DNA from: Trichoplusia ni
Lineage: Eukaryota; Arthropoda; Insecta; Lepidoptera; Noctuidae
DNA length: 64,000 nt
NCBI RefSeq assembly: GCF_003590095.1
Contig: NC_039491.1
Location: 9,610,001-9,674,000, forward strand
Direction of reading: 5' to 3'
Shown one piece after another: positions 12,101-25,065 of the stretch. Under the pieces are notes generated by a model, which had not been told where the DNA came from, searched no databases, and saw only the letters and a list, made by a program, of their open reading frames with translations. Both the position numbers and the translations under genes were made by a program. Within the stretch, counting starts at the first letter, position 1; each line of letters starts with the position of its first letter.

Positions 12101-15100
12101 GTTGATGTATTCCAGTAAAAATAATGTTTTATTAGTAATAAAAGTGACAGAATAAAACATCAAAAGCACAAGATAAATCTTGTATATAAGCTTCACCACA
12201 TTCAATAAGTCTTCCATTTATCCGAAGAATAATATCAGAAACATGTGCCATATGTACATGTAACTGTCGCCGTCGTTCACACGACCTAACTAAACACACA
12301 ACAACGTAATCACACCAAATCAGAAAACGAATTACAGGATAAAACAAAAGCCATCTTATTTTCAATACCAAAAAAAAACACAGCGACAACACCGCGGGCC
12401 ACGGGCGCTGACATCCAATATCTCTGCTTACTCCCCAGCGGGATATACTGAATACGAAAAATTCAACCCATCCATTCTCGCTTCGCATTTCCTCCCATCA
12501 AAAAATGAGTGACAGATAAACAAAAACCTTTTACTGTCGCAAACGCCACTAATATAGGGAACATGCAACATTTTTTCATAGAAATCTCAAAGGACCGAGA
12601 CTGGAAGTCGAAAAAGTTATACGGGCCTGCCCCCAAATGGAAACCATTAATCTGTACCAGGGTGTCAGGGGCGACGACAACCTATCTCGAGCGTCCAGCT
12701 TTCTAGAAAGTTTTTTTTTCGCATCAAATGTGACTGTCGTACATTTTTGATGATTATCTCGCTTGGTTTTATCTGATAGACGGTATTATTTAGAGAATGA
12801 CGTGACAATGAAAATGATTTTTTTATCACACAATGTAATTGACCAGTATTTTTTAAGAACCTACACGAGCTAGAAAGCTTAAGGAATGGGTAAATGCTAG
12901 GCAAAGGTTTCTCCCACCCCCCAAATCTTTTCGTACTTCCCTATAAATTGATTCATGCCTAAAAGCTAATTACGCTGTAAATCCTTTACGCCGTCAAACA
13001 TTTTATCACGAATTAATTAACAGTACTCAATTAAATAAAGAACAACTACTCTAAAATTACCGTTTTACGTAAATCAAATAATTAGCAATCAGGATACATT
13101 TGCATCACAGAAAATGACAGCGATGCAAATACAGCGGTCGTTTTTGGCAACATTACCGTTTGCACAAGAAGCGACATTTGATGGTATTTTACGAACGCAT
13201 AAATTGTATAATTAATAAGGGTTACACATTAAACGTATTGTCCTCTGGGGAATGAATATTAGTATAAATATTGTCACATTAACTTAATAAATGTTAAGAA
13301 CGGTGTACTGGAGGTTCTGATTGCTGTCGTAATGAACATCAGTCGGGAAAGAGTATTTTTGTGGCATTTTACGAATGCCTACTATGTTGTATGGACCAAA
13401 AGCTAATAGTAGGTAACTTACAAAAATAACAAATGGCAAGCTTTTAATATAATTATTATCTTTTATCGGTGGCTCCTTCCACGCAGTTTGCAGGTATCTC
13501 AGCAAACAGTAGCTTGTCCTTTCTTGGAATTTAATCGAAAACTTTCCCAAAATTCACTCAAATTTGTTGAGTGATTTACCCGTACAACGATAACAAGCAG
13601 ACAGCGTATATCAGACAAGTATTTAAAACATTCATATGGATTAGCCAGTCCAATTGATAATAAACTCTCGTAGGGTTCTCTGTATAAACAAAACATATAT
13701 ACCGTAAATATAATAAACCAAATATGATGTGAAACAACAAAGCAGTTAGTTTCAAGGAAGGCAATGTTTAAATTAACAGATGTTTTTGAACCATATAATT
13801 AAACCCACACTTGTTCTTTGTTCACGTTAATTACTTAAGTAGAAATTATAATGTACATATATTTTTTGGATACGAACTCAGTATATACGGTTTTTTTTTG
13901 GATTCATGATTAATATTCGGATTCGAAAGATTACATTTCATAGTTCTCAAACTGTCAGGTGAATATTTAGTACAGCCATAGCCATCTACCCTATATTAAA
14001 ACTAAATAAAGCACTATATAAAAACACAATACTGTAATATGTGAAGTGTTCCCAGTATACTCTCAAATTGTAACAAATCTTGATTTAAATAAAGTTTAAA
14101 ATTTTATTTTAAGGTTATTTCACTTATTTAAATTTTAAAGGACAGCAATCGTCTTTCTTGCACATAAGATTAGATTCACGTTCTCTACAAGAAAATTATT
14201 AATTTCTCTACATGATATTCTTAACACTGTACCATAGTAATCGAAGGCTTTCATGGTTAATCCACAGAATGAAGTTGCCGCGTGTATTCCACGCCCTCCA
14301 CCGCAGGGACTCCTTATAAAGTCGTCTAATAGATGTTTTAACCCAAAAACGATAAAGAGGTCTCATTTGCATGCGAAGTTCGTTAACTTTAATTACTGAA
14401 CCCCACGGACATACTTATAATATCTTTGTTACGTAGACATAGACTAAGGGGCTTAACATAAGGGTAAAGTAAACTCTATCCCTGTCTTTTACGCTGAGAG
14501 AAAAAAGGATAGAAATATCAAAGATATAGGCGGAGAAAATTAAATTAGTAATTAAGTATTTTAAGTAATAACGATATTTTGTTTATTTGTTTTTCTCGAA
14601 TGCTGAGATGTTAGCTGGTTATTTTGGAAGGTAATAAAGGATCGGTGTATTATAGTTATACTGGTATTAAGTATTATAGAAAATTAGGAATACTAGCTAC
14701 TGCTGTTTGCGCAGGATTAGTATTTCAAGAATATTACCAAACACACCAGAAGCGATGAAGGACTCTATTTTCATTTAGGAGTACAACCAAACATGCATTT
14801 CTTACTTAATTGATATTTTGGACAATTGACAAAATAACTATAAATGGTGATCTGTGTGTTATTCTGATGTTTATCTTTCATTAAAATCCATTCAGTAGTT
14901 TTTGCTTGAAGGAGTAACAAACGTCTTTCCATACTTTCGCTTTATAATATTAGAAGGAATAGTTTTTGTTCCCGGTTTCGTTTGCGTGGGTGTTGGTTCT
15001 CTTAGCGAAAAGTAGATAGTATAGAAACAAGATCGGTTCAGCGGTTTGCCCTTAAAAGTTCCCCTTTGCTAAGTTACCGTAACAGACAAAAGTGAATTAA

Positions 15101-15142
15101 CGACAACGTTTTGGTTATTTTTACTTATTCTGATTGATGTTG
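12101..15142. other. AT-rich DNA without recognised genes
   Basis: It includes a family H fragment at 14870-14965. A stretch at 14270-14410 of higher complexity contains ATTTGCAT and GTTAACTTTAATTA, a possible conserved regulatory element. A minus-strand open region at 13284-13764 is discussed among the findings. Confidence 0.45.
14870..14965 (+). repeat. Moth interspersed repeat fragment (family H)
   Basis: It has 'ccattcagtagtttttgc', 'ggagtaacaaacgtc' and 'ttataatattagaagga', as at 37715-37805. Confidence 0.6.
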
Positions 15143-15492
15143 AGGAGCTCGTGGCCAAGATTTAACTGCATAAGTCAATCGATCACAGGTTAGCTACGCA
15201 TGACGCCGTTGGTCCGTAGATGGGTGACCATCTTTGTCATAACGAGTTCCTCCGTGTTTCGGAAGGCATGTTCAAATGTGAGTCCCCACTGTTATTCATA
15301 CATCTCTGACAGTCGTTACGGACAGTCAGACGCTTGAAATTCTGACAACCTGTCAACCTAAGGGTATCGTGTTGGCTAGTTAACTGGGTTGAGAAGGTCA
15401 AATAGGCTCCTCGTAAAACACTGGCACTTAGCTGAATCTGGTTAGACTTGAAGCCGACCCCAACATGGTTGGGAAAAGGCTAGGCCGATGAT
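15143..15492 (-). repeat. Family A repeat, near full length
   Basis: It runs from GAGCTCGTGGCCAAG to CCCCAACATGGTTGGG and GGCTAGGCCGATGATGAG. It is close to 1462-1828 along its whole length apart from a short internal loss near 15405. Confidence 0.85.
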
Positions 15493-16544
15493 GAGTCCTA
15501 AAGACAAGTATTTATAATATATTTAAATTATTATACTTCTACATTCTCTTTAAAAGCTATGTATATAATGTGATAGTGAACAAAATATTCGAGGAAATGA
15601 TTCGACCTTTTCTAAGAAGTGTTTCCACCGTTTAGTTCCCAACACAAGTTTATGACCTTTTTTCTTGCCGCCATATTGGAACTTTGAACTAGTTGGTACG
15701 TTTTCTCCGTAATCCTATTAAACTTTTTCATTGCAGAAACTCTTCTGGTTAAATGTTAAATATGCAAATCCAATTATATATTTTAGCAAGATTATTAGAT
15801 ACAAAATAATAGTCTAATAATTAATTCCTAAAATTGTCATTTGTTTAAATTATATTTATTGATAGCCTGTGACGTATTTTTAATTTTTTTGTTGAAATTT
15901 ATTTTACGGTAATGCAATAAAGGCAAAACAAACTATAAAAGCTCTGAAGATACATAAATTGAATACTTAAACTAATACAAAACAGTCAAAGCGACTACAA
16001 AAAGAGCTTCGAAATATCTAAAATTGTTACATCAATAGCAAGTTTTAGCCGAAAATTCCGAACTAACCCAGTTATTATGCAAAACTATCACCGAAAACTT
16101 TATTTCATTCGTAGCTGTACGGAGTAAGATTTTATTTTTCAGTGTCTGCTAAAAGGCAGTTTTCTGAAAACTGGCGGCACAGTCGCAGTCGGGATTGTTA
16201 ATATTCCGAACTCGGACCAGCGCGAACTAGCGACGTGCCCCGACTCCGAACCATTCCACTTGCCGATGCAATGTCTTTAATAGGGCCCATAAATTGAATA
16301 TATACATTAACATACGAGAAACATGAAAACAGTCCGCTTATGGCTCGTGCGGTATTTTTGTTATTGGGGATGTGCTGAGCCTCTTATTGATCGGATATTT
16401 GTTTCAGGTGTTCAATGACTTTGAATATTACTTTCTTTATGACATTGCCATTTATTACACGGCAATGTAGGGTGTAATCTAAGTAAATTATCTGGATATT
16501 TTAAAGCCATTGGTTTCGTTTTGTCCGCATTAAAGCGTTTTAAT

Positions 16545-16650
16545 CCTTCTGTTGGAGTTTCATAAATATGCAAGTCACGAGCATGTAGATACCCAGACCC
16601 AGGACTAGCATGCGTGGATCACACAAATGTGTGTCCTAGATGAGGATCAA
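16545..16650 (-). repeat. tRNA-derived SINE (family C), reverse
   Basis: It contains 'atacccagacccaggactagc', 'gtggatcacacaaatgtgtg' and 'gaggatcaaacctgc'. It is truncated before the A box. Confidence 0.7.
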
Positions 16651-16735
16651 ACCTGCTACGCATCGTATTCAAAATGCCAAAAGACTTTTTTATAAATCAC
16701 GATTCCCGCAGTAAGGAATTGAATCCTTGTGTCGC

Positions 16736-16895
16736 AGGGTGGTTTCACAAATATACAAATCATAAGCACAAAGACACTTAGACTCAAAACAAGCATTCGT
16801 GGATCACACGAATGCTTGTCCTACGCGGGGATCGAACCCACGACAAGTCGCGCATAGTGGGTTCGGTGTGGTGACCTCAACCACTCGGCTATATA
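16736..16895 (-). repeat. tRNA-derived SINE (family C), reverse
   Basis: It contains 'cgcagggtggtttcacaaat', 'ggatcacacgaatgcttgtcc', 'ggggatcgaacccacgac' (B box reversed) and 'gacctcaaccactcggctat' (A box reversed). It is one of the best preserved copies. Confidence 0.85.
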
Positions 16896-18789
16896 TGATC
16901 ATTTTAAATAAATAAAAACCGAACAGTAAACCAAACAACGCAAAAATATATTCAAAGAGTAAGTGCTAACACAAACTGTAATAAATTTATGAAACTCTCA
17001 TTCTGCATGCGCTAACATAGTGCACGGGGCATTTAGAAAACTGCACAGAGCAGAAAGAGTAGCAACAATACAACAATATAATCGACCTAGAACAGACACG
17101 GGCAATGGAATGCGCCACTTCGGCTTCATGCGAACGGATGGCGTGCCAACGAAACGTAAATTCTCTCCTGAAAGTGTCCAGTGCCGGCGACCATGCGACC
17201 CACTCTTTATGGATAGGAAACGAGGAATCCATACTGGAAATGTTAAAAACTAGACAAGTTTACAACGTGTTCCCTTGTTTATGAGTCAGATAAGCGCTCT
17301 GTATTCACTTCTAGATGTTGGTAGCTGTTGTGTTTTCAAATTATGAATGATGATTCAATAGTTTTTTTTTTCTTATTTTTAAAGTTGTTTTGTTTTTTAT
17401 TTTGTAACTCATCAGTGTGCCACTTATGAAAAGTGTCAGAGATAATATTGAATTTTATGAAATTGCATCTTAAATAGCCATAAATTTCTAGTAGCCTGTG
17501 ATGAAATAATAGCATGAAGTAATTCTACATATTATAGACTGCAATAAAATATTCAGGATTGAAATAGTGCATATTTAATATTTCCCTTTGCATAAAATGC
17601 AAAATATTATCAAACTAAATGGAAACACTTTCCTATACGCGAACGCAAAAACAACAGTTATAGAACGGGAAAACCTCCAAAATCTGTTATACTGTTAAGT
17701 TTTCCAAATCCAATTCTTCTAAATGCCTCAGCGGAAATTTTTGTTCTATTTCCCTTCACAAAAACATTTTCACTAAAATTCGCTCTCAAATTCACGTATA
17801 GAACCGCCGCCCATTGCAGTTTCAAAGCGCGGCCTTTATAAATTAATTAAGCAACGCACTGGCCACACTCTGTTTGTGTGCCCACAAAGACTCATTGAGG
17901 TAAAACAATTGGTCTATTTTGTCCTCTCCGCCGCATGAACTATGTATGTTTCGTTCGAAGGATGGCCCACATTTATGCAGGGCCACGACAGCCACTGTAT
18001 CGGCTGCCGTGCACGATCATATATTTTATCAAGTCTCGCGTTTTTGGTAGGGTAGACAGGGACAATGGATTTCCACAGTAACACTCGTTCTGATATACTT
18101 CTTGCATTTTTATACTTATAACATACATTCACTTGTAACAAGTATCCGCATTATGCACTATCGATTTGAAGTTAGGTATTGGTTATCTAAATAATGAAGT
18201 CTAGTTTTTTTTGCCTTTTTTTAAATCAAAAAAATAAAGTCTCCATTGAAATCGACGGAATACTATTAATAAATTATTTACAACGTTCAAAAACCTTCTT
18301 ACCTTTTTAAGTCGAAAGAAAACATTTTTCACATGAAATTCCAAGAACAAAATATCTGTTTCTCGTGTGAGGATGTCAAGGTAGAGTAAGTAAAACACAC
18401 AAAAGACAAATTCAATGAATCCATAAAACAATTGTTCACTGAATTCTATGAATACACGGCTTCTATCGACCTACAGATGTTGATAAAATGGAAATTAAAA
18501 CATACATTCATACAAGATGTTAAAAATATAATTGTATTGCTCTTATTGTCAGAATACACATTGTATGTATTCCCTGGAAACAAGTAACATTTTATTAAAG
18601 TTACTGAATGGTGAAAAAATACGACACGAGGCCTATGAGTAACTTTACCCAAATTAATATAAGGAAATTTGACTACAGATTTCGCTTATTTTTCAGTAGA
18701 AAGTAAAAACTGTAACGGCAATTTAAGCAGCAACAACCAGTACAAAAAAAATATATCATTCAGAAAATTACTGTTTTTTTTTTATAATA

Positions 18790-18990
18790 ACTATCGTGAG
18801 ACTGATTCATTATTAAATGATGTAACGGTTTACTCACGCGTATTTATCGGGGTAGCCCGACTAGTTTCGGACCCAACCGGAGTCCTTAATCATGAGCAGA
18901 CGCGGCGGGATCGCGAGTCGAACTAGTCGGGCTACCCCGATAAATACGCGTGAGTAAACCGTTACATCATTTAATAATAAATTACTGATT
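18790..18990. mobile_element. Palindromic MITE (family E) with 58-bp perfect arms
   Basis: The left arm 18809-18866 and right arm 18921-18978 are exact reverse complements by my reading (58 bases each), around a 54-base spacer (18867-18920). The arms include AACGGTTTACTCACGCG and GGGGTAGCCCGACTAGTT. Relatives at 20839-20961 and 32555-32690 are decayed. The perfection suggests a recent insertion or strong hairpin-driven homogenisation. Confidence 0.85.
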
Positions 18991-19617
18991 GTTTCTTGAA
19001 AATAATATAAACTGTAAACAATACCATTCAGCATATTTTTAACCTACTCTGGTTTTAAAAGTAACATAAACACGTATACCTCTCTAGCCACAAATCAAGA
19101 AGTCAGCAAACTCACAAAGAAATTGGAGCCAGAAATTACTTTACTCATTTACGCGAACAATAAAGAATTTTAAATCCTTGTTTTCGACTCCCCGAGTGGT
19201 AAATTATAAATAGGAAAGTGTAAGAAGAAATGAACTAATAAAATTTTAAATGAAGTAAAATGGGAACTAATTAAAATGCTTGAAAGTGCGGCGAACCGTG
19301 AAGAATTGGATTACATTAGGAATTCATCTGGTACGCTACTACTCATAAATTGTGTATTGGCATTAGCATACTGTGTGCTTTGTGAGGCTGTGTCCTAGCA
19401 CGGAGCGTTGCGGTAAACCATGGCTTGCTATAAGCAGAACTGATGTGACTAAGAAAAATATTTTAGTATGTGTGAACAAATAGTTTTTAAGGTATAGGCT
19501 TACATTCTCGTAGTTTTTAATACGACAATTTTATACGTGCTCTCTGTGGAGAACTCAGAAAGAAAAACTTACAATCTATGAAAAAGTTACATCACACAAG
19601 CATAGATTTACGTTTGC

Positions 19618-19765
19618 ATAAAAAAACCGTGCCTAAGGGTTCTGTGCTGTGTCCCAAAGGCTATAAACAGGACCCTATTACTGAGGCACCACACTCTGTT
19701 CGTGTTTCACCAGATATTGCTCACAAACTGTGATAGCAAGACAGTTGAAATTTTCACAGATCAAA
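19618..19765 (-). repeat. Family B repeat
   Basis: It contains 'aggctataaacaggaccctatt', 'actgaggcaccacactctgtt', 'tgctcacaaactgtgatagc' and 'aagacagttgaaattttcac', in reverse orientation. Confidence 0.7.
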
Positions 19766-20451
19766 CTAATTTTGCTTTGCCGCAAACCTGAACTCGCACG
19801 TATCTGGTTTTTTGTTGATCGGTCATTTTAATACCGTTCAAATCAGTGTAAAATAAACTCCAACAAATCTATCCGTATTTATTATTAAGCCATCGCTTCG
19901 CCTAGCTTTCCTTTGCCAGTAGAGCAAAAGACTATGAAACAAACAGTAAATCATAGTGCATTGTTCAATATTTTATGTTGTATTAAGTGTGAATAACGAA
20001 TGTTCGCTTGACAGTTCATTTGTTTTTACTTCATTAATTATTGAAAGGGTTATGGTGTTCGGAGTTATTAAGTTGATTGGAAATACTTTTAGTGGCCGAA
20101 TGTCGATGAGAATGTTTCTGGTATTTATTTAAACGTGAATACTGAATGTGTTATTGTTTGTCTGTGGATGATTTTAATGGGGTGTATACTGTAGAAAGAT
20201 CGCTCTAACCTTTTTTGGCCAAAAATGAAACGTTTATTGGCTGTAAATTATTTTACCAGATTGCCGTCTATTCCGTCCTTTTTTGTTACCGTTGTTGTCG
20301 AAAAATAAAACCGTAAAAAACAATAACCTAACAAAAGATTGAAACTATAACTGGTTTCCAACAAAAGATCTCCGGTGTGATAACAACTGTATAAAACAAA
20401 AACACATCCATAATATTATTCGGTTCTCCAGTAACGGCGAACAAATCCCGA

Positions 20452-20625
20452 ATGATTAATTCTCATACATTAGTCGGTGAAGCCTTGTTCGTTCTGGGTA
20501 AAGCTATCAATCCGCTCATCCGCAAGCCACAAGGTCTAGACGAGATTAAGGCATCTGTCCACGTAATCCTCCGGCATTCAAAACAAGACCACATCATTAG
20601 GTTGTTTACTTCTTACTTGAGTTGA
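20452..20625 (+). other. Unexplained 57-codon open segment
   Basis: The frame from the ATG at 20452 to the TGA at 20623-20625 is open upstream for about 20 further codons. It has balanced amino-acid composition unlike the surrounding AT-rich frames (LVGEALFVLGKAINPLIRK, GLDEIKASVHVILRH). I recognise no domain. It may be a relic of a transposon ORF or an exon of an unseen gene. Confidence 0.25.
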
Positions 20626-20838
20626 ATTCTGGAGGCCTATAGTTACGTATCAATGTTGTTATTGCAGTTGTAAAAGCGTGACAGCGCCATAACACCGCGG
20701 AATGGGGCTTCTCTCTTTGAAAATTGTGTTACTTAAAGAGATGGCTAGGCTGGCATGCGAAAAGTTAGGAAAATAATTAAATAAAAAAAATTAGGATGAA
20801 TTATAATTGGTTCTGAATGTGTTAATGTACACTGACTT

Positions 20839-20961
20839 AAATTTTGCAACGGCTTACTCAAGCATATTTATCAGGATCGCCCGACTAGTTTCTGATGGCG
20901 ACGGACTCATCAGTTTGGCTAGCGATCCCACGGCTGCGTTACTCATCGTTGCAAAATTTAA
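20839..20961. mobile_element. Palindromic MITE (family E), decayed
   Basis: The arms are AAATTTTGCAACGGCTTACTC and, reversed, GAGTAACG-like sequence ending CGTTGCAAAATTT. The middle has 'cgcccgactagtttctgatgg', matching the copy at 18790. Confidence 0.7.
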
Positions 20962-22449
20962 ATAAGAACCAAAAATATATTTAGACAAACATCAAATAAT
21001 TAGTATCGTGTTGTAAAATAAACTCAAAGAACTTAAAAAATCATCTCGTCCGTAATAATAAAACAAGATCGAATTCAAATACCAATTCACTAGCTAAACA
21101 AGTTGTTCCTAAAAAACATTTCCACATTTCGAAAATAGTTCGCAACTAAATATTCTACCCAAAATCCGAATTCCCTCCTCACATATAATATTCGCAAGCA
21201 ATCAATCAGCTACTGACAAGCCGCAACATTTCACATCGACCCCAACTCAAATTAATACGACACACCACACTAAATTATTTATTCGTTCGAACCCGAACCA
21301 ATATTGGTGTGATATTAAGAAAACAATCGTTCATTCTGTACAGTAATCACGCACGGGTATTCCCAACACGCAACAAACAATTCTAACGGAAAATACATTT
21401 CAATTCTTTATTGAATCCCTGTTCCCTTCCCTTAAGTTAACTCTCTTGGGTTTTAGTTTGGCCATCGGTTATAGTGTGCGCTGGGTGTAGCACGGTGCTA
21501 GATGGAAAGCAAGCGTGCTGTGTCGTGTCCTTTAAAGCAAGGGTTAGATGGCATTTATTTTGTGGTCTCGCATGTAGTTCAAATTTTTTGTCGTTTTTCA
21601 AAAGAGAAATAGATAAGTGTATTGTCTATCAGTACATATCACTAACTAGCTATTGCTTGCGACTTCCTCCGCCATGTTACGCAAAATATAAGTTAGAAAT
21701 TTATAAAATTGAATTAATTGTTTTAAAGTTCAAGTGTCTTCTCCCCGTTCTGTATCATTCTTCAATACTGCTCATCTATTGCTGATAGTGCGATGGTATT
21801 TATCTAGTCTATAAACTCTCTCAGTAAATGGGCTATCTAACACTGAAACAATATTTCAAATCAAGCCAGCAGCACCAACAGCGCCTTCAAATAAACTCGT
21901 CATCTTTATAACTTTAGTAGAGATAAAAATAATTGTTATTTATTCGCATAAATCTCAAACATTCAGTTTCCTAGAGTACACAAAAGCACACAACGGCCAA
22001 ATGAATGATCTTCCATTAAAGTGTGGGTATTGAGAGCTACGTTAATTCCGATCTGTACGTCAATATTGTGCTTGCAGAAAATATTAGTTACAAAACCGAT
22101 AAAAACTGTTTTTTCTGTTTACCCTGCTCTGTATAAAGTCGGGTTCCTAGAGTGAAATGCCGGCGATTTTAGTATTCCCACCAGTTTAATCCTCTTTTCA
22201 CGTAGAATCGCTCCTAGGCTCAATTTTTTCTCTTTTCAAACCTAAATTTGCGAACTCGCTGCTGTCCGTCGATACTGATGTTTACTTATCGTTATTATTT
22301 GGATAAGCTAGGTAAAGAGTATCTGGTTTTATTAACTATCGATCATATTTGGTATGGAAAAATTTAATTTATCTGTATCATTGTTTCGATTTTTTTCTTC
22401 TAAAATGATGTTCTACTTTTTTGGAGTACAGCTTTTAATGTATTTGTTC

Positions 22450-22590
22450 CTTGTGTCGCGGAGGGTTTTACAAACATTTAAGTCGCATGCACAATTCACA
22501 AAAATGCTTGTACTACGCGGCGACCGAACCCACGAAACGTCACTCACAGTAGGTTTGGCGTAGTGACCAAGACTACCGGTTATCCTTGCA
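22450..22590 (-). repeat. tRNA-derived SINE (family C), reverse
   Basis: It contains 'gtgtcgcggagggttttaca', 'aatgcttgtactacgcggcg', 'accgaacccacgaaacgtc' and 'gactaccggttatccttgc'. The 69-codon frame here is an artefact of the SINE. Confidence 0.75.
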
Positions 22591-23119
22591 GTTAGGGTTA
22601 CTCATTATTACAGGGTATATTATTTATTCACTATAATTTCACTTAAAAATAACGTTATGACATTAACTAGTCCTCCTTTCATACTTATAACAGGTCATAT
22701 TGCAGCTTACACGACATCTAGTGACCAAATATGTCGTAAGCTATAGTTTTCATTACATTTCACGGTAAATGATTTTTAACATTTTCCATTGCTATGAGCG
22801 TTTACAATTAACCCCGTTCCACTCGCCACCAGCTTGAACCATGCTCCCCAATTTATCCTCACGAGGCAAACAAGAATTTTCACTGATTGCGAATGTTTGA
22901 CCACTGTTTGTACCGACAACATATCACACGTTTAATACAGTTCGCGTGTATTGTGAATGTATTTGTATGCAAGTACATAATATAAATACACATTCGTTAT
23001 AAAATAATCATAATATTGTACATGTTTGATTCTAGTTTTACCGCCGCGTCGTCTACAGAAATGCATTTAGAATTTATTTTGTTTTTAAACGACAGCCGCA
23101 CTATAGGATTTAATTTTAG

Positions 23120-23276
23120 TGTCGCGTGGGTTTTGATAAACATTCAAGTCACATGCACAAGACACCCAAATATTTGTTGGTAACATAAATGCTTGTCCTA
23201 CATGGGGATCCAACCCACGACACATTAAGCACAGTGGGTTCAGCGTGGTGACCTAAACCACTTTGACATCCGTGCA
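23120..23276 (-). repeat. tRNA-derived SINE (family C), reverse
   Basis: It contains 'gtgtcgcgtgggttttgat', 'ataaatgcttgtcctacatg', 'gggatccaacccacgac' and 'cagcgtggtgacctaaacca'. Confidence 0.8.
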
Positions 23277-24892
23277 ATCAATTGAAATACGGAAGTTTAT
23301 TTAGGAACACAAGCTAAATTTTGCTCTATTAGTAAAACATTTGTATGATCAACATGATATAAGTCTATTCCAAGTCTAGATTTTCATTGCGTTTATGAAA
23401 CACCCCGATACAATCGTAATATTACCTAGTGAGGAGAAAAAAGCTCCATAAATCGCGAGAGCAGCGGAAATATAAAAACATTCTTCGTTATACTTAATGA
23501 CCTTTTTTCCCGTCCATACATACTAACGAACCGATTTCCAAACGACATATGTATGTGAGGGTTCATTAATGCACGGAAAAATGAGGAACAACGATCGTTT
23601 GTACTTCAAACACCGACATCCGCCATTTTGTTTCTAAACCATCGAAGCACACTGGCGCAATCCGTTATCGAATTAACTTAACCTTTTTGGTGTTTTTTTT
23701 TTGTATTCAAATTATTGTTTGTCTTCCTTTTTTAAATACGAATGTAAAGCAGTTTTTTCTACATCGTTTTTTTTCAGGGTTTTTCACGTCGTACACAGGG
23801 TGTCCGGAAAAGGAGTGACGACCTTTTGCCCAGTGATAGAGAACACAGAGGTAACCGAGGCACCTCAATATTGTACTCATACTTAAGATACATGAATGAT
23901 ATTTTTTGTAAAAGAGTTAAAAGTTGGGTCTTTCGTAATCGTTTCTCGTAAAATAAACTAATTTACATAATATTATTAATTAAAAAGCAAATTACATAAT
24001 ATTATTAATTATTAATCAAATCTCTGTCAGACCAACAGATCAAATCAATTTGTACTGCAAAATCAAAACTAGATCGAAAAGTGATTTTAACAACAGCTCA
24101 ATTTAGGTCTGCGTACTTAACAGAAGTAGCATGCATATTAATAAACCGGGCCTTTTAAATAATGACCAATCGGACGCCGAGTTGCCCACTCACATACAAT
24201 CGCGTAAATTAATGTTATAAAATATTCATTGCTTGTTACACTTGTAATGGATTTAAATGTGTAAGTTTTGCTCTTTCAGTGATAATTATATATGTGTAGA
24301 AAGATTTTGACAAGAATACATCCGATTTTTACAAACTAGACATTCAGAAAAAAAACCTGTTATTGGATTTGTCACTTGCAAACATATAAGTGACTTGATT
24401 AGTTTCGAGCCTACTTAAATGTATAAATGTTTCTAGGCAGTTTAAAATTAGATACGTTACATTTTAGTGGTACACCGATTAAAAAATAAATTCAATATAT
24501 AATTTTAAGAAGTTATTAAAAAAAACTGGCAATTAATTCGAAAATATTTCATTAGAACAGACAATTCACCAAATTATTTTCTAACTTACTCATCATTCTA
24601 GAGTATTCTAGATCTACATTATAAGTAGCCTCTTAGACAAAAACCACACAACGTAGTGACAAATTCACAAACCGCACGAAATACAGCTCATTCGCAATGC
24701 AACACGTGTGCAGCAACGTGCTACGTAACGCGTACACAAACGTGTTACAATATACGCCGTGTAAACTCGCAACCGTATGGTTACGAACATTCCTTGTTAA
24801 ACTTGCTATATATTATGTAGCACTCGATCTTTTAGTGGGCAGATTAGATGGGCAGTAGAGACTAAAAAGAAGATGGCTGAATTTATAATCCG

Positions 24893-25065
24893 ATCAAGTG
24901 CGAATTGGACTCGCGACGAAGAGGACTCCGTTTAAAAAGGTTAAAGAAAAAACAATTGTACCAACTGTTGCTAACCCCTATGTTTATATTGTTATAGCGG
25001 CAATAGAAATATAACATCTGTGAAAATTTTAACATTCTAACTATCACGATTAATGAAAGAGCCTG
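24893..25065 (+). repeat. Family B repeat, forward
   Basis: It begins 'caagtgcgaattggactcgcg', has 'tgttatagcggcaatagaa' and 'catctgtgaaaattttaac', and ends at 'ctaactatcacgattaatg'. This copy shows the family's start most clearly. Confidence 0.75.

Larger units (their letters stand above)
15493..18789. other. AT-rich DNA with two SINEs
   Basis: Family C SINEs lie at 16545-16650 and 16736-16895. A G/C-richer patch at 16170-16270 and another at 17800-17890 (AAGCGCGGCCTTTATAAATT, then ATTAAGCAACGC) are not explained by repeats. No gene is supported. Open frames at 16987-17253 on opposite strands mirror each other. Confidence 0.45.
18991..24892. other. AT-rich DNA with scattered repeats
   Basis: It contains the family B copy at 19618, the MITE at 20839, SINEs at 22450 and 23120, and an unexplained open segment at 20452-20625. 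A near-direct repeat 'aattacataatattattaatta' occurs at about 23962 and 23990. No gene is supported. Confidence 0.45.

Noticed and set aside
12132..12488. 118-codon minus-strand open frame
   Set aside because: There is no domain and no splice-consistent neighbour. It overlaps another frame of similar length on the same strand, as expected for chance frames.
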